DNA of 41,840 bases, from contig JAUJPG010000006.1 of the NCBI GenBank assembly GCA_030447245.1, forward strand, positions 2,636 to 44,475. Reading direction: 5' to 3'. Under the pieces are notes generated by a model. The model made no database searches, was not told where the DNA came from, and saw only the letters and a list, made by a program, of their open reading frames with translations. The position numbers and the translations under genes are program-made. This DNA comes from Chloroflexota bacterium (GTDB taxonomy: Bacteria > Chloroflexota > UBA6077 > JACCZL01). Position 1 is the first letter of the stretch, and each line of letters begins with the position of its first letter. Shown one piece after another: positions 24,911 to 31,952 of the stretch.

Positions 24911-25077
24911 GTGTTCGTCATGCCCGCGGAGCCCATTCGGGTTCGATCCGCAAACCCTTCAAGCAAGTCAGATGTACTACACCCGCGAGGTGCTGCAGGT
25001 CGACGGGAAGCCGACTAGCGCGGCCGTCACCAATTTGGGCACCGTCCCCGATCCTGGGGCCAGACGGGGCGAGCAGC
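24911..25077 (+). pseudogene. Deleted remnant of a branched-chain amino-acid binding-protein gene (livJ-like)
   Basis: Between promoter and livH one frame reads FGFDPQTLQASQMYYTREVL, then VDGKPTSAAVTNLGTVPDPG, which resembles the C-terminal end of periplasmic branched-chain amino-acid binding proteins (pattern FDP-TH-A--N-Y-REV). No binding-protein body is present and the frame has no stop before livH, so this is not an intact gene. A liv operon normally begins with livJ. The likely history is an internal deletion that kept the promoter, the ribosome site and the last ~45 codons. Recognition rests on a short stretch, so confidence is moderate. No other gene is seen in 24803-25077. Confidence 0.4.
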
Positions 25078-25956
25078 GTGAACGCTCAGATCCTCAGTCC
25101 GCTCATCATCCAGATCCTGAATGGCCTGGCCTTCAGCATGCTGCTGTTCCTGCTGGCCGCCGGGCTGTCGGTAATCTTTGGAATGATGGACTTTATCAAC
25201 CTGGCCCACGGCGCGTTCTATATGCTCGGCGCGTACCTGGGCCTTACCGCGACCCAGCGGCTCGGCAACTTCTGGGTCGCCCTCATCGTGGTGCCGATCA
25301 TTGTCGCGGCACTCGGCTTCGCTCTGGAGAAGATCTTGCTTCGGCCGCTGTACAAGCGCGGTCACCTGGACCAGGTGCTACTTACATTCGGGCTCGCGTT
25401 CGTTGTCACCGACATGATCCGTTGGATCTGGGGCGCCGACATCCGCTCGGTGCCGCAACCGCCGGAGCTGACCGGCGCGATCCCGCTGGGGATCACGGCA
25501 TATCCGCGCTACCGCGGGTTTGTGATCGTCGCTGGACTGGTGCTGGCGGCGGCATTATGGGCGATCCAAGCGCGCACGCGGATCGGCGCCGTCATCCGCG
25601 CCGGGGTCGCCGACAAGGAGATGGTGGGCGGGCTCGGCATCAACATCAGCCTCGTGTTCGCCTGCGTCTTCGCCTTTGGCGTGGGGCTCGCGGCCCTGAG
25701 CGGCGTGATCGCCGGGCCCTTCCTCAGCCTGGCGCCGGGGATGGATGCCGAGCAGCTGATTCTATCGCTGATCGTCGTCGTGGTCGGCGGTATGGGCACC
25801 TTGAAAGGCGCGTTCTGGGGGTCGATCGTCGTCGGACTGGCCGACACATTCGGCAAGATCTACGTACCGGACTTTTCGTTGATGGTCATTTTCGCGATCA
25901 TGGCCGCGATACTGCTGGTTCGACCGAACGGGCTTTTCGGACGGGCGGTCACGTAA
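25078..25956 (+). CDS. livH: Branched-chain amino-acid ABC transporter permease LivH
   Basis: 292 aa with about 8 hydrophobic segments. The start (NAQILSPLIIQILNGLAFSMLLFLLAAGLSVIFGMMDFINLAHGAFYMLGAY) is the LivH hallmark. Loop motif FGVGLAALSGVIAGPFLSLAPGM and the following GGMGTLKGAFWGSIVVG are typical of the coupling region. It forms the membrane channel with LivM. The chosen start is GTG 25078, since the upstream part of the open frame is not membrane-like. The gene lies directly after the binding-protein remnant and about 45 nt before livM. Confidence 0.9.
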   Translation: MNAQILSPLIIQILNGLAFSMLLFLLAAGLSVIFGMMDFINLAHGAFYMLGAYLGLTATQRLGNFWVALIVVPIIVAALGFALEKILLRPLYKRGHLDQVLLTFGLAFVVTDMIRWIWGADIRSVPQPPELTGAIPLGITAYPRYRGFVIVAGLVLAAALWAIQARTRIGAVIRAGVADKEMVGGLGINISLVFACVFAFGVGLAALSGVIAGPFLSLAPGMDAEQLILSLIVVVVGGMGTLKGAFWGSIVVGLADTFGKIYVPDFSLMVIFAIMAAILLVRPNGLFGRAVT

Positions 25957-26002
25957 CGGACCTCGCGTCCGAAGGTCGGGGACTGATGGAATAAGGATAG
26001 CG

Positions 26003-27052
26003 GTGGCTATTCTCCGCGATCGTGAACTGACGGATTCAGCGGCGGTGGCACCCGCCGCTGCCGGCGCCGCCGTGGGCGGTGCGCAGACTCAGTCGCGTGC
26101 CAGCCGTCGCTCGACGCTGGTTAGTGGTCTGACCGTCCTCGCGACGCTGCTCGTCTTCCCATTCGTGGTGCCGTCGGTCTACCTGCAGAATGTGATCACC
26201 GAAGTGCTAATTTTTGGCATCTTCGCGATGAGTCTGGACCTGCTAATCGGCTACACTGGCCTGGTCTCCTTTGGGCACGCGGCGTTCTTTGGCGTCGCCG
26301 CCTACACTGCCGCGATCGTCGCCACCCGCTACTCGGATAACCTATTGGCAACGCTCGCCGCCGGGGTTGTCGCGGCCGGGTTACTGGCGGTGCCGACGGG
26401 CGGACTGGCGATCCGTTCCTCCGGAATCTACTTCCTGATGCTGACGCTGGCGTTCTCGCAGATCGTCTACGCGGCCGCCTGGAAGTGGACCTGGCTGACT
26501 GGCGGGTCGAACGGGCTGGCAGGCGTTCCACGCCCCAAGTTCGGGGGGTTCGACTTTTCATCGCCGGCGACGTTCTACTATCTCGTGCTAGTGTTCTTCG
26601 TCGCGACATTTCTTGCACTACGGCGGCTCGTCTCGTCACCGCTCGGTCACAGCTTCATCGGCGTGCGTGAGAACGAGTCGCGGATGCAGGCCATCGGCTA
26701 CGATGTCTGGCGGATCAAGTTGGCGTCGTTCGTGATTGCCGGGCTGTTCGGGGGCCTGGCCGGCGCGTTGTTCTCGTACTACAACGGCTTCGTTTCTCCG
26801 CACGACGTGTACTGGTCGGTCTCAGGCCATGTCATGATCATGGTCATCATCGGAGGAGCGGGCACGCTTGTCGGGCCGGTGCTCGGGGCGGCGTTCTTCC
26901 TGATCGTCCAGAATGTCGTCAGCTCGCAGACCGATCGTTGGCCATTGATTATGGGCCTGGCCTTCATCTTCTTCGTCCTGGCCGCCCGTCGCGGGATCGT
27001 CGGCATGTACCTCGATGCAGTTGCCGTTGCGCGCGCCGCCGCCCGGAGATGA
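26003..27052 (+). CDS. livM: Branched-chain amino-acid ABC transporter permease LivM
   Basis: 349 aa. A ~45-residue Ala-rich cytoplasmic N-terminus precedes multiple membrane segments. Hallmarks are SLDLLIGYTGLVSFGHAAFFGVAAYTAA, GIYFLMLTLAFSQIVYA, the coupling-region motif VRENESRMQAIGYDVWRIKLASFVIAGLFGGLAGALF and IGGAGTLVGPVLGAA. It pairs with LivH. Start is GTG 26003 with AAGGA upstream. The gene ends 9 nt before livG. Substrate class (branched-chain amino acids or related amides and short acids) is inferred from family only. Confidence 0.92.
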   Translation: MAILRDRELTDSAAVAPAAAGAAVGGAQTQSRASRRSTLVSGLTVLATLLVFPFVVPSVYLQNVITEVLIFGIFAMSLDLLIGYTGLVSFGHAAFFGVAAYTAAIVATRYSDNLLATLAAGVVAAGLLAVPTGGLAIRSSGIYFLMLTLAFSQIVYAAAWKWTWLTGGSNGLAGVPRPKFGGFDFSSPATFYYLVLVFFVATFLALRRLVSSPLGHSFIGVRENESRMQAIGYDVWRIKLASFVIAGLFGGLAGALFSYYNGFVSPHDVYWSVSGHVMIMVIIGGAGTLVGPVLGAAFFLIVQNVVSSQTDRWPLIMGLAFIFFVLAARRGIVGMYLDAVAVARAAARR

Positions 27053-27061
27053 CGGCGGCCG

Positions 27062-27919
27062 GTGACTGACCTGCTTCGCGTCGAGCACGTCGAGCGTCAC
27101 TTCGGCGGCCTACGTGCGCTGAATGGCGTTGATCTGGCCGTGGCAACCCGGGAACGACTGGCGGTCATCGGCCCGAACGGCGCAGGTAAGACGACGCTGT
27201 TCAATGTGATCGCCGGCGAGCTGTCACCGACGTCGGGCCGTGTCCTGCTGGGAGGCGAGGACGTGACCCGGCGCCGGCCGGACCAGCGAGCCGTGCGGGG
27301 CCTGGGCCGAACGTTCCAGAAGAACAATCTGTTCCTCGGGCTCAGCGTCTTCGAGAACGTTCGCCTGGCCGTGCAACGGCGCCACGGGGTGAGCTGGAAT
27401 GCGTTCTCGCCGGCGGCGTCGCACAGGACGGTGATGGCCGAGACAACCGAGCAACTCGACACCGTCCGGCTGCGGGATCGCGCGGGTGCCACGGTTCGCG
27501 AGCTTTCCTACGGCGAGCAGCGCCAGCTCGAAGTGGCCGTTGCGCTGGCTTGCCGCCCACGCCTGCTCCTGCTCGACGAGCCGACGGCCGGGATGTCTCC
27601 GGCTGAGACCGTCGGGATGATCGACCTGGTCAAGGGCTTGCCACCCGACTTGACATTGCTGATCATCGAGCACGACATGGACGTGGTGTTCGCCCTTGCC
27701 GACCGGATCGTGGTGCTGCACCACGGCGAGGTGCTGGCCGAGGGACGTCCTGAGGAGGTCCGGAAGAACCCGCGGGTGATGGCGGTGTACCTCGGGACAG
27801 ACGTGACTGCTTCTGGCCTGGTAGGCGCGGATGGCGTCAAGCTGGCCGACTGCCACTCGTTGGCTGACCTGGTCGGCGGCCCGCCGATTGAGGGTGAGCG
27901 CGGTGCGCTAGGTCCGTAG
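27062..27919 (+). CDS. livG: Branched-chain amino-acid ABC transporter ATPase LivG
   Basis: 285 aa. Walker A GPNGAGKTTLFNV (about residues 37-49), FQKNNLFLGLSVFENV, signature LSYGEQRQLEVAVALA, Walker B LLLLDEPTAGMS, and the His-switch in EHDMDVVFALADRI. LivG proteins are usually ~255 aa; the extra ~35 residues at the C-terminus (TASGLVGADGVKLADCHSL...) look unstructured. Start is GTG 27062. It energises LivHM together with LivF, 18 nt downstream. Confidence 0.93.
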   Translation: MTDLLRVEHVERHFGGLRALNGVDLAVATRERLAVIGPNGAGKTTLFNVIAGELSPTSGRVLLGGEDVTRRRPDQRAVRGLGRTFQKNNLFLGLSVFENVRLAVQRRHGVSWNAFSPAASHRTVMAETTEQLDTVRLRDRAGATVRELSYGEQRQLEVAVALACRPRLLLLDEPTAGMSPAETVGMIDLVKGLPPDLTLLIIEHDMDVVFALADRIVVLHHGEVLAEGRPEEVRKNPRVMAVYLGTDVTASGLVGADGVKLADCHSLADLVGGPPIEGERGALGP

Positions 27920-27937
27920 TCGCTTATCGAGTGCGAG

Positions 27938-28630
27938 ATGCTGCAGCTCACCGACGTCGAGACGTACTACGGCGAGAGCCACGTCCTTCACGGGGTTTCG
28001 TTGCGGCTCGAGCCGGGCGAAGCGGTTGGGCTTCTCGGGCGCAATGGCGCCGGCAAGTCGACGGTGATCCGCACCATCGTCGGTTTCACGCCACCGCGCT
28101 CTGGATCGATCAGGTTTTTCGACCACGAACTGGCGGGATTGCCGTCGTACAAGATCGCGCGCCTCGGAATCGGGCTCGTGCCCCAGGGTCGACGCATCTT
28201 CCCCGACCTCACTGTGCGCGAGAATCTCACTCTTGCAGCCAGGGATCAAGCGGGTGGTTGGACACTGGGGCGAGTGATGGACCACTTCCCGAGGCTGCGC
28301 GAGCGGCAGTCGCAGCTCGCCGGCACGCTGTCCGGCGGCGAGCTGCAGATGGTGGCAATCGGCCGCGCGCTCATGACAAACCCACGGCTGCTGCTCATGG
28401 ACGAGCCGTCCGAAGGCCTGGCGCCGATGATTGTCCGCGAGATTGGCGCGATCATTGCCGAGTTGAAGGCCGAGAAGCTGTCGTTCGTTCTCGTCGAGCA
28501 GAATCTGTCATTGGCGCTCGACTCTGTCGACCGTGCGTACGTGATGAACAAGGGCGCGATCGTGTTTGAGGGCACTCCCGGCGAACTGCTCGCCGACGAG
28601 GCCGTGCATCGGCAATACCTCGGCGTCTGA
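27938..28630 (+). CDS. livF: Branched-chain amino-acid ABC transporter ATPase LivF
   Basis: 230 aa. Walker A GRNGAGKSTVIRT (~36-48), the LivF-type PQGRRIFPDLTVRENL, signature LSGGELQMVAIGRALM, Walker B LLLMDEPSEGLAP and EQNLSLALDSVDRAYVM. Length and order (H-M-G-F) are canonical. Start is ATG 27938. It ends 44 nt before the convergent rlmN stop. With no intact livJ in view, an external binding protein would have to serve this transporter. Confidence 0.94.
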   Translation: MLQLTDVETYYGESHVLHGVSLRLEPGEAVGLLGRNGAGKSTVIRTIVGFTPPRSGSIRFFDHELAGLPSYKIARLGIGLVPQGRRIFPDLTVRENLTLAARDQAGGWTLGRVMDHFPRLRERQSQLAGTLSGGELQMVAIGRALMTNPRLLLMDEPSEGLAPMIVREIGAIIAELKAEKLSFVLVEQNLSLALDSVDRAYVMNKGAIVFEGTPGELLADEAVHRQYLGV

Positions 28631-28674
28631 TCACGGTCTGGCACAGCCGGTAATTCCCGACCCGGGCGAGGGGT

Positions 28675-29787
28675 TCAGCCTGGGGAGCGGGTGCCCTGGC
28701 GGCGGTTCTCGGCCTTGAGCTGGCCGCAGGCCGCGGCGATGTCGCGGCCGCGGCTGGCGCGGATCGTTGTCGAGACGCCAGCCCCGAGTAGGCGGTCGCG
28801 GAAAGCCCTGGCGGCGTTGGGGGGGGTCGGGCGGTAGCTGGCATCGGTTGCGTTGTAGGGGATCAGGTTCACGTGTGACAGTTTCGGCGGCAGGATCGTG
28901 GCCAGACGGTCGGCGTGGTGCAGGGCGTCGTTGACGTCGCGCAGCAAGACGTACTCGTAGCTGACGCGCCGACCCGTCTTGTGAGCGTACGCCGCGGCCG
29001 CCGCGATCAACTCGGCCAATGGATAGCGGCGGTTGATCGGCATCAACGATGCGCGTAGAGTATCGTCGGGCGCGTGCAGCGATATGGCCAGGGTGATTTC
29101 CAGGCCTTCCCCGGCTAGCTGCTCTATCTGGGGGACCAAACCGCTGGTGGAGACCGTGATTCTGCGCTGGCTCAGGTTCACGCCGTTGGCATGGCTGAGG
29201 AGGCGAACGGCGGCGACCGTCGCGGCGTAGTTGTGGAGCGGCTCCCCCATGCCCATGAACACGACGTGTGTCGGGCGCTCTGAAGGCGCGTCGCGCTCAA
29301 AGCCGTAGACCTGGTCGACAATCTCGCCTGGCGTCAGGCCGCGCGCGAGGCCCATGCGACCAGTCGCGCAGAACGTGCAGGCCATCGCACACCCGGCCTG
29401 GGTCGATACGCACACCGAGAGGCGATGGGCGCCCGCGGGCGAGATGGCCGGGATGGCGACCGTCTCAATGTCCTGCCCATCGGCTAGGCGGACCAACCGC
29501 TTGCGGGTGCCGTCCTGCGAGATGGCCTGGCCGACTAGCTCGCCGGGCAGGATTCGGTATCGCTCTGCCAACTGGGCGCGCAGCTCACGTGGTAGATTCG
29601 TGCACCCCTCCCAGCTGGCAACGTGGCGCTGGTGGAGGTCGCGGAAGACTTGACGTCCGCGGTAGGCGGGGTGGCCGAGCATGGCGAACGTGGCTACCAG
29701 CGCCTGCTCGTCATAATCGAGCGCGCACGGCAGCGTTGAGGCGGGCCTGGTCGGGGCGACGGGAAGCATTGGGAGCGGCTGGGTCAT
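28675..29787 (-). CDS. rlmN: 23S rRNA (adenine-2503-C2)/tRNA methyltransferase RlmN
   Basis: A radical-SAM methyltransferase of 370 aa. The iron-sulfur motif CAMACTFCATG (three Cys) is followed by FMGMGEPLHNYAATVAAVRLL, ISLHAPDDTLRASLMPINRRYPL and a C-terminal NLIPYNA; the N-terminus has GHPAYRGRQVFRDLHQRHV. It methylates C2 of A2503 in 23S rRNA and A37 of some tRNAs. The frame is open upstream to 30054, but ATG 29787 starts the recognisable protein. No Shine-Dalgarno is seen; a -10 box ends 6 nt upstream, suggesting a leaderless message. It is divergent from clpS. Confidence 0.93.
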   Translation of the reverse strand: MTQPLPMLPVAPTRPASTLPCALDYDEQALVATFAMLGHPAYRGRQVFRDLHQRHVASWEGCTNLPRELRAQLAERYRILPGELVGQAISQDGTRKRLVRLADGQDIETVAIPAISPAGAHRLSVCVSTQAGCAMACTFCATGRMGLARGLTPGEIVDQVYGFERDAPSERPTHVVFMGMGEPLHNYAATVAAVRLLSHANGVNLSQRRITVSTSGLVPQIEQLAGEGLEITLAISLHAPDDTLRASLMPINRRYPLAELIAAAAAYAHKTGRRVSYEYVLLRDVNDALHHADRLATILPPKLSHVNLIPYNATDASYRPTPPNAARAFRDRLLGAGVSTTIRASRGRDIAAACGQLKAENRRQGTRSPG

Positions 29788-29793
29788 AACGTG

Positions 29794-29824
29794 ATTATGC
29801 CGTCGGTCCCGAGAAGCACACCAA
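29794..29824 (-). promoter_or_regulatory. Probable leaderless promoter of rlmN
   Basis: On the minus strand TTGGTG (29824-29819) and CATAAT (29799-29794) are 19 nt apart, and the -10 ends 6 nt before ATG 29787, so the message would begin at the start codon. Confidence 0.45.
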
Positions 29825-29850
29825 CCTGCTCGAGTACAATGGGAGGTGTC

Positions 29851-30159
29851 ATGGCGACGCCGAGTGGCCCGGCAATCCGCCCGCGCGAGGATCAGGAGCA
29901 GCACCAGCGCTCCCAACCGCGCGCCCTCGAGCCGTACAAGGTTGTACTCCACAATGACGACCACAATTCGATGGACCACGTCGTGCGATCGCTGACGCGA
30001 TCGGTGCCTGGTCTGGGCATGAGCAAGGCCGTCAAGGTTATGCTCGAGGCGCACAACACTGGCCGGGCCGTGGTGATCATCTGTCCGCTAGAGCCGGCCG
30101 AGCTGTACCGCGACCGCCTCGAGAGCTGCGGGCTGACCGCTACGATCGAACGTGCCTGA
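29851..30159 (+). CDS. clpS: ATP-dependent Clp protease adaptor ClpS
   Basis: 102 aa. The core YKVVLHNDDHNSMDHVVRSL, then SKAVKVMLEAHNTGRAVVIICPLEPAELYRDRLESCGLTATIE, matches ClpS. The NDDHNSMDHV segment forms the pocket that binds N-end rule residues, and the C-terminal part contacts ClpA/ClpC. The start is ATG 29851 with GGGAGG 4 nt upstream. The N-terminal 25 residues are flexible and charged (REDQEQHQRSQP), as usual. The protein delivers N-degron substrates to the Clp ATPase. Confidence 0.93.
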   Translation: MATPSGPAIRPREDQEQHQRSQPRALEPYKVVLHNDDHNSMDHVVRSLTRSVPGLGMSKAVKVMLEAHNTGRAVVIICPLEPAELYRDRLESCGLTATIERA

Positions 30160-30197
30160 ATCCGCGGCGGCCGGGGTGGATGGCTTCGTGCCTGGCC

Positions 30198-30431
30198 TTA
30201 GCGCCGCTGGGTGCGACTGACGGTCAGGTAGTCGAGCCTGGCCGCGGCGGTCAGCATGAACACTGCCCCCATACCAATGCAGGCCAGGACCGGCTGGACG
30301 GCCTGGAGCTGCACCGCGTAGAGAGCAATTACTCCGAGACAGGCTGTGCCCGCGAGGGACGTGAGCAGCACCCCCACGCAATACAGCGCGAGCCAGGGGC
30401 CTTCGGGATCGTTCGACAGGTCCGGTCGCAT
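30198..30431 (-). CDS. Small two-span membrane protein
   Basis: 77 aa with two hydrophobic helices (WLALYCVGVLLTSLAGTACLGVIAL and AVQPVLACIGMGAVFMLTAAARL) and a basic tail (SRTQRR). The N-terminus RPDLSNDPEGP is polar. ATG 30431 is preferred over ATG 30440 because a TACAAT box ends 7 nt upstream of 30431, the spacing seen at other probable leaderless genes here. No family is recognised. It lies between clpS (convergent) and the divergent acyl-CoA dehydrogenase. Confidence 0.55.
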   Translation of the reverse strand: MRPDLSNDPEGPWLALYCVGVLLTSLAGTACLGVIALYAVQLQAVQPVLACIGMGAVFMLTAAARLDYLTVSRTQRR

Positions 30432-30438
30432 TGGCAAC

Positions 30439-30444
30439 ATTGTA
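30439..30444 (-). promoter_or_regulatory. -10 box of a probable leaderless promoter
   Basis: TACAAT on the minus strand ends 7 nt before ATG 30431. No clear -35 is visible. Confidence 0.35.
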
Positions 30445-30473
30445 GCGCTTGGACATAGCACCCGGGCTCGCGT

Positions 30474-30499
30474 GGGTTGCCCGGCATGCCGGGCAACCC
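30474..30499. promoter_or_regulatory. 26-bp perfect palindrome, likely operator of the acyl-CoA dehydrogenase gene
   Basis: The half-site GGGTTGCCCGG is followed by the symmetric centre CATG and its exact inverse. The palindrome covers the whole -35 element and spacer of the promoter at 30477-30505. A repressor bound here would block RNA polymerase. It could instead form an RNA hairpin only if transcribed from farther upstream. Confidence 0.65.
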
Positions 30500-30505
30500 T
30501 ATCAT
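30477..30505 (+). promoter_or_regulatory. Promoter of the acyl-CoA dehydrogenase gene
   Basis: TTGCCC (30477-30482) and TATCAT (30500-30505) are 17 nt apart. Start near 30512, giving a leader of about 40 nt with GGAG before ATG 30551. Confidence 0.6.
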
Positions 30506-30550
30506 CCCGCCGGTGCCACACGGGGCAGTCGGCCCGACTGGAGACCCCCA

Positions 30551-31762
30551 ATGACGGTGCTTAATAGCCGCGAGGTCAGTTGGACTGAGTTCGATCTGTT
30601 CAACCCGACTCCGGAGCATGCGCTCTTGCGTGATACGCTCCGCGAGTTCGTCCGTGACCAGGTCGAGCCGCAAGCGCTGGAGCACGACCGCGCCGAACGG
30701 TTCAACTTGGACCTGTTCCGCGCGTGCGGCGATCTGGACTTGCTCGGGCTGACCGTGCCTGCCGAGGCGGGTGGCGCCGGGATGGACGCCGTGGCATCGG
30801 TCATCGTTCACGAAGAGCTGTCGACCTCCGATCCAGGCTTCTGTCTGGCGTACCTGGCGCATGCCGTGCTGTTCGTCAACAATGCCTACCAGAACGCCAG
30901 CGACGAGCAGCGCGCTCGCTACCTGCCGGACACGATCGCCGGCCGTAAGGTGGGCGGCATGGGCATGTCCGAACCAGACGTGGGCACCGACGTACTCGGG
31001 CTGCGGACGACCGCCCGGCTCGACGGCGATCGTTACCTCATTACTGGCCGCAAGATGTGGATCACGAACGGCGCGTTGGACGATCACACGCTAGGCGACG
31101 TGTTCCTCGTCTACGCCAAGACGGATGGCGGGCAGCTGTCGACATTTGTCGTAGAGAAGGGATTCGCGGGCTTGACGCTGGGCCAGAAGATCAAGGATAA
31201 GCTTGGCTGCCGCGCCTCGACGACGGCCGAGCTGGTTTTCGAGGACTGCGCGGTGCCAGTAGCCAACCGCCTGGGCGCAGAGGGCGGGAGTATCGGGCAC
31301 ATGATGCGAAACTTGGAGCTGGAGCGACTGACGCTGGCGGCCATGTCGCTCGGGATCGCAATGCGCTCGCTCCGAGAGATGGTTCGCTACGCTGATGAGC
31401 GGGTCGCGTTCGGGCGTCCAATACGCGACTTCGGCCAGATTCAGCGCTACATCGCCGACTCCTACGCCCAGTGGCGAGCGGCGCGCGGCTACGTCTACGA
31501 TGTCGCTCGCCGCATGGACCTGGCCCGCCCGGGCAACCGGTTAGACTCGGACGGTGTCAAGCTGTTCGCCGCCACGATGGCCAAAGAAGCGGCCGACCGC
31601 GCGATCCAGGTCCTGGGTGGCAACGGGTACGTTGGCGAGTTCGTCGTCGAACGCCTCTGGCGAGACGCCAAGCTGCTCGAGATCGGCGGCGGCACGATTG
31701 AGGCACACCAGAAAAACATGACCAAGGACCTGTCCCGCGCGCAGCACACCGCGTTGCGCTAG
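30551..31762 (+). CDS. Acyl-CoA dehydrogenase (isovaleryl-CoA dehydrogenase-like)
   Basis: 403 aa FAD flavoenzyme oxidising an acyl-CoA at C2-C3. It shows the acyl-CoA dehydrogenase N-, middle and C-terminal domains: GGMGMSEPDVGTDVLGLRTTA and KMWITNGALDDH, QKIKDKLGCRASTTAELVFEDC, then MRNLELERLTLAAMSLGIA with a Glu at the position used as base in isovaleryl-CoA dehydrogenase. QVLGGNGYVGEFVVERLWRDAKLLEIGGGT follows, lacking the alternative C-terminal base. This points to an isovaleryl-type enzyme in leucine or branched-chain breakdown, but other short acyl chains are possible. Start is ATG 30551 with CTGGAG upstream. Regulation is likely by a repressor at 30474-30499. Confidence 0.87.
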   Translation: MTVLNSREVSWTEFDLFNPTPEHALLRDTLREFVRDQVEPQALEHDRAERFNLDLFRACGDLDLLGLTVPAEAGGAGMDAVASVIVHEELSTSDPGFCLAYLAHAVLFVNNAYQNASDEQRARYLPDTIAGRKVGGMGMSEPDVGTDVLGLRTTARLDGDRYLITGRKMWITNGALDDHTLGDVFLVYAKTDGGQLSTFVVEKGFAGLTLGQKIKDKLGCRASTTAELVFEDCAVPVANRLGAEGGSIGHMMRNLELERLTLAAMSLGIAMRSLREMVRYADERVAFGRPIRDFGQIQRYIADSYAQWRAARGYVYDVARRMDLARPGNRLDSDGVKLFAATMAKEAADRAIQVLGGNGYVGEFVVERLWRDAKLLEIGGGTIEAHQKNMTKDLSRAQHTALR

Positions 31763-31783
31763 GTACAGGCGGCGGCAACGACA

Positions 31784-31819
31784 GCCGGGTTTTCACGGCT
31801 TGAACCGAGCCGTGGCCGG
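31784..31819 (+). terminator. Stem-loop after the acyl-CoA dehydrogenase gene
   Basis: CACGGCT (31794-31800) and AGCCGTG (31808-31814) form a perfect 7-bp stem with loop TGAACCG, extended by CCGG on each side (31784-31787 and 31816-31819). It lies 22-57 nt after the stop at 31762. No T-tract follows, so it may be a transcript-end or mRNA-stabilising structure. The remaining bases up to 31952 hold nothing recognisable. Confidence 0.4.
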
Positions 31820-31952
31820 GCCTTGAACTGGCGTTAGGTCGTCGTGCGAAACCCCCTCCGCATGGCGTGCAGCGGACCGAACCGAACTGGAGCATGGACC
31901 CGTCATTGGTGGCCCAGGTCAGTGTCGCACCAGTGGTGGTGCCCATTGCCAT

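Noticed and set aside
24940..24965. GGGTTCGATCCGC resembling a tRNA T-arm
   Set aside because: No 5-bp T-stem forms, and no anticodon arm or acceptor stem fits around it. The stretch is better read as part of the binding-protein remnant.
29835..29840. TACAAT as a -10 box for clpS
   Set aside because: It would place the transcription start downstream of the good GGGAGG ribosome site that decides the clpS start, and no -35 box is found.
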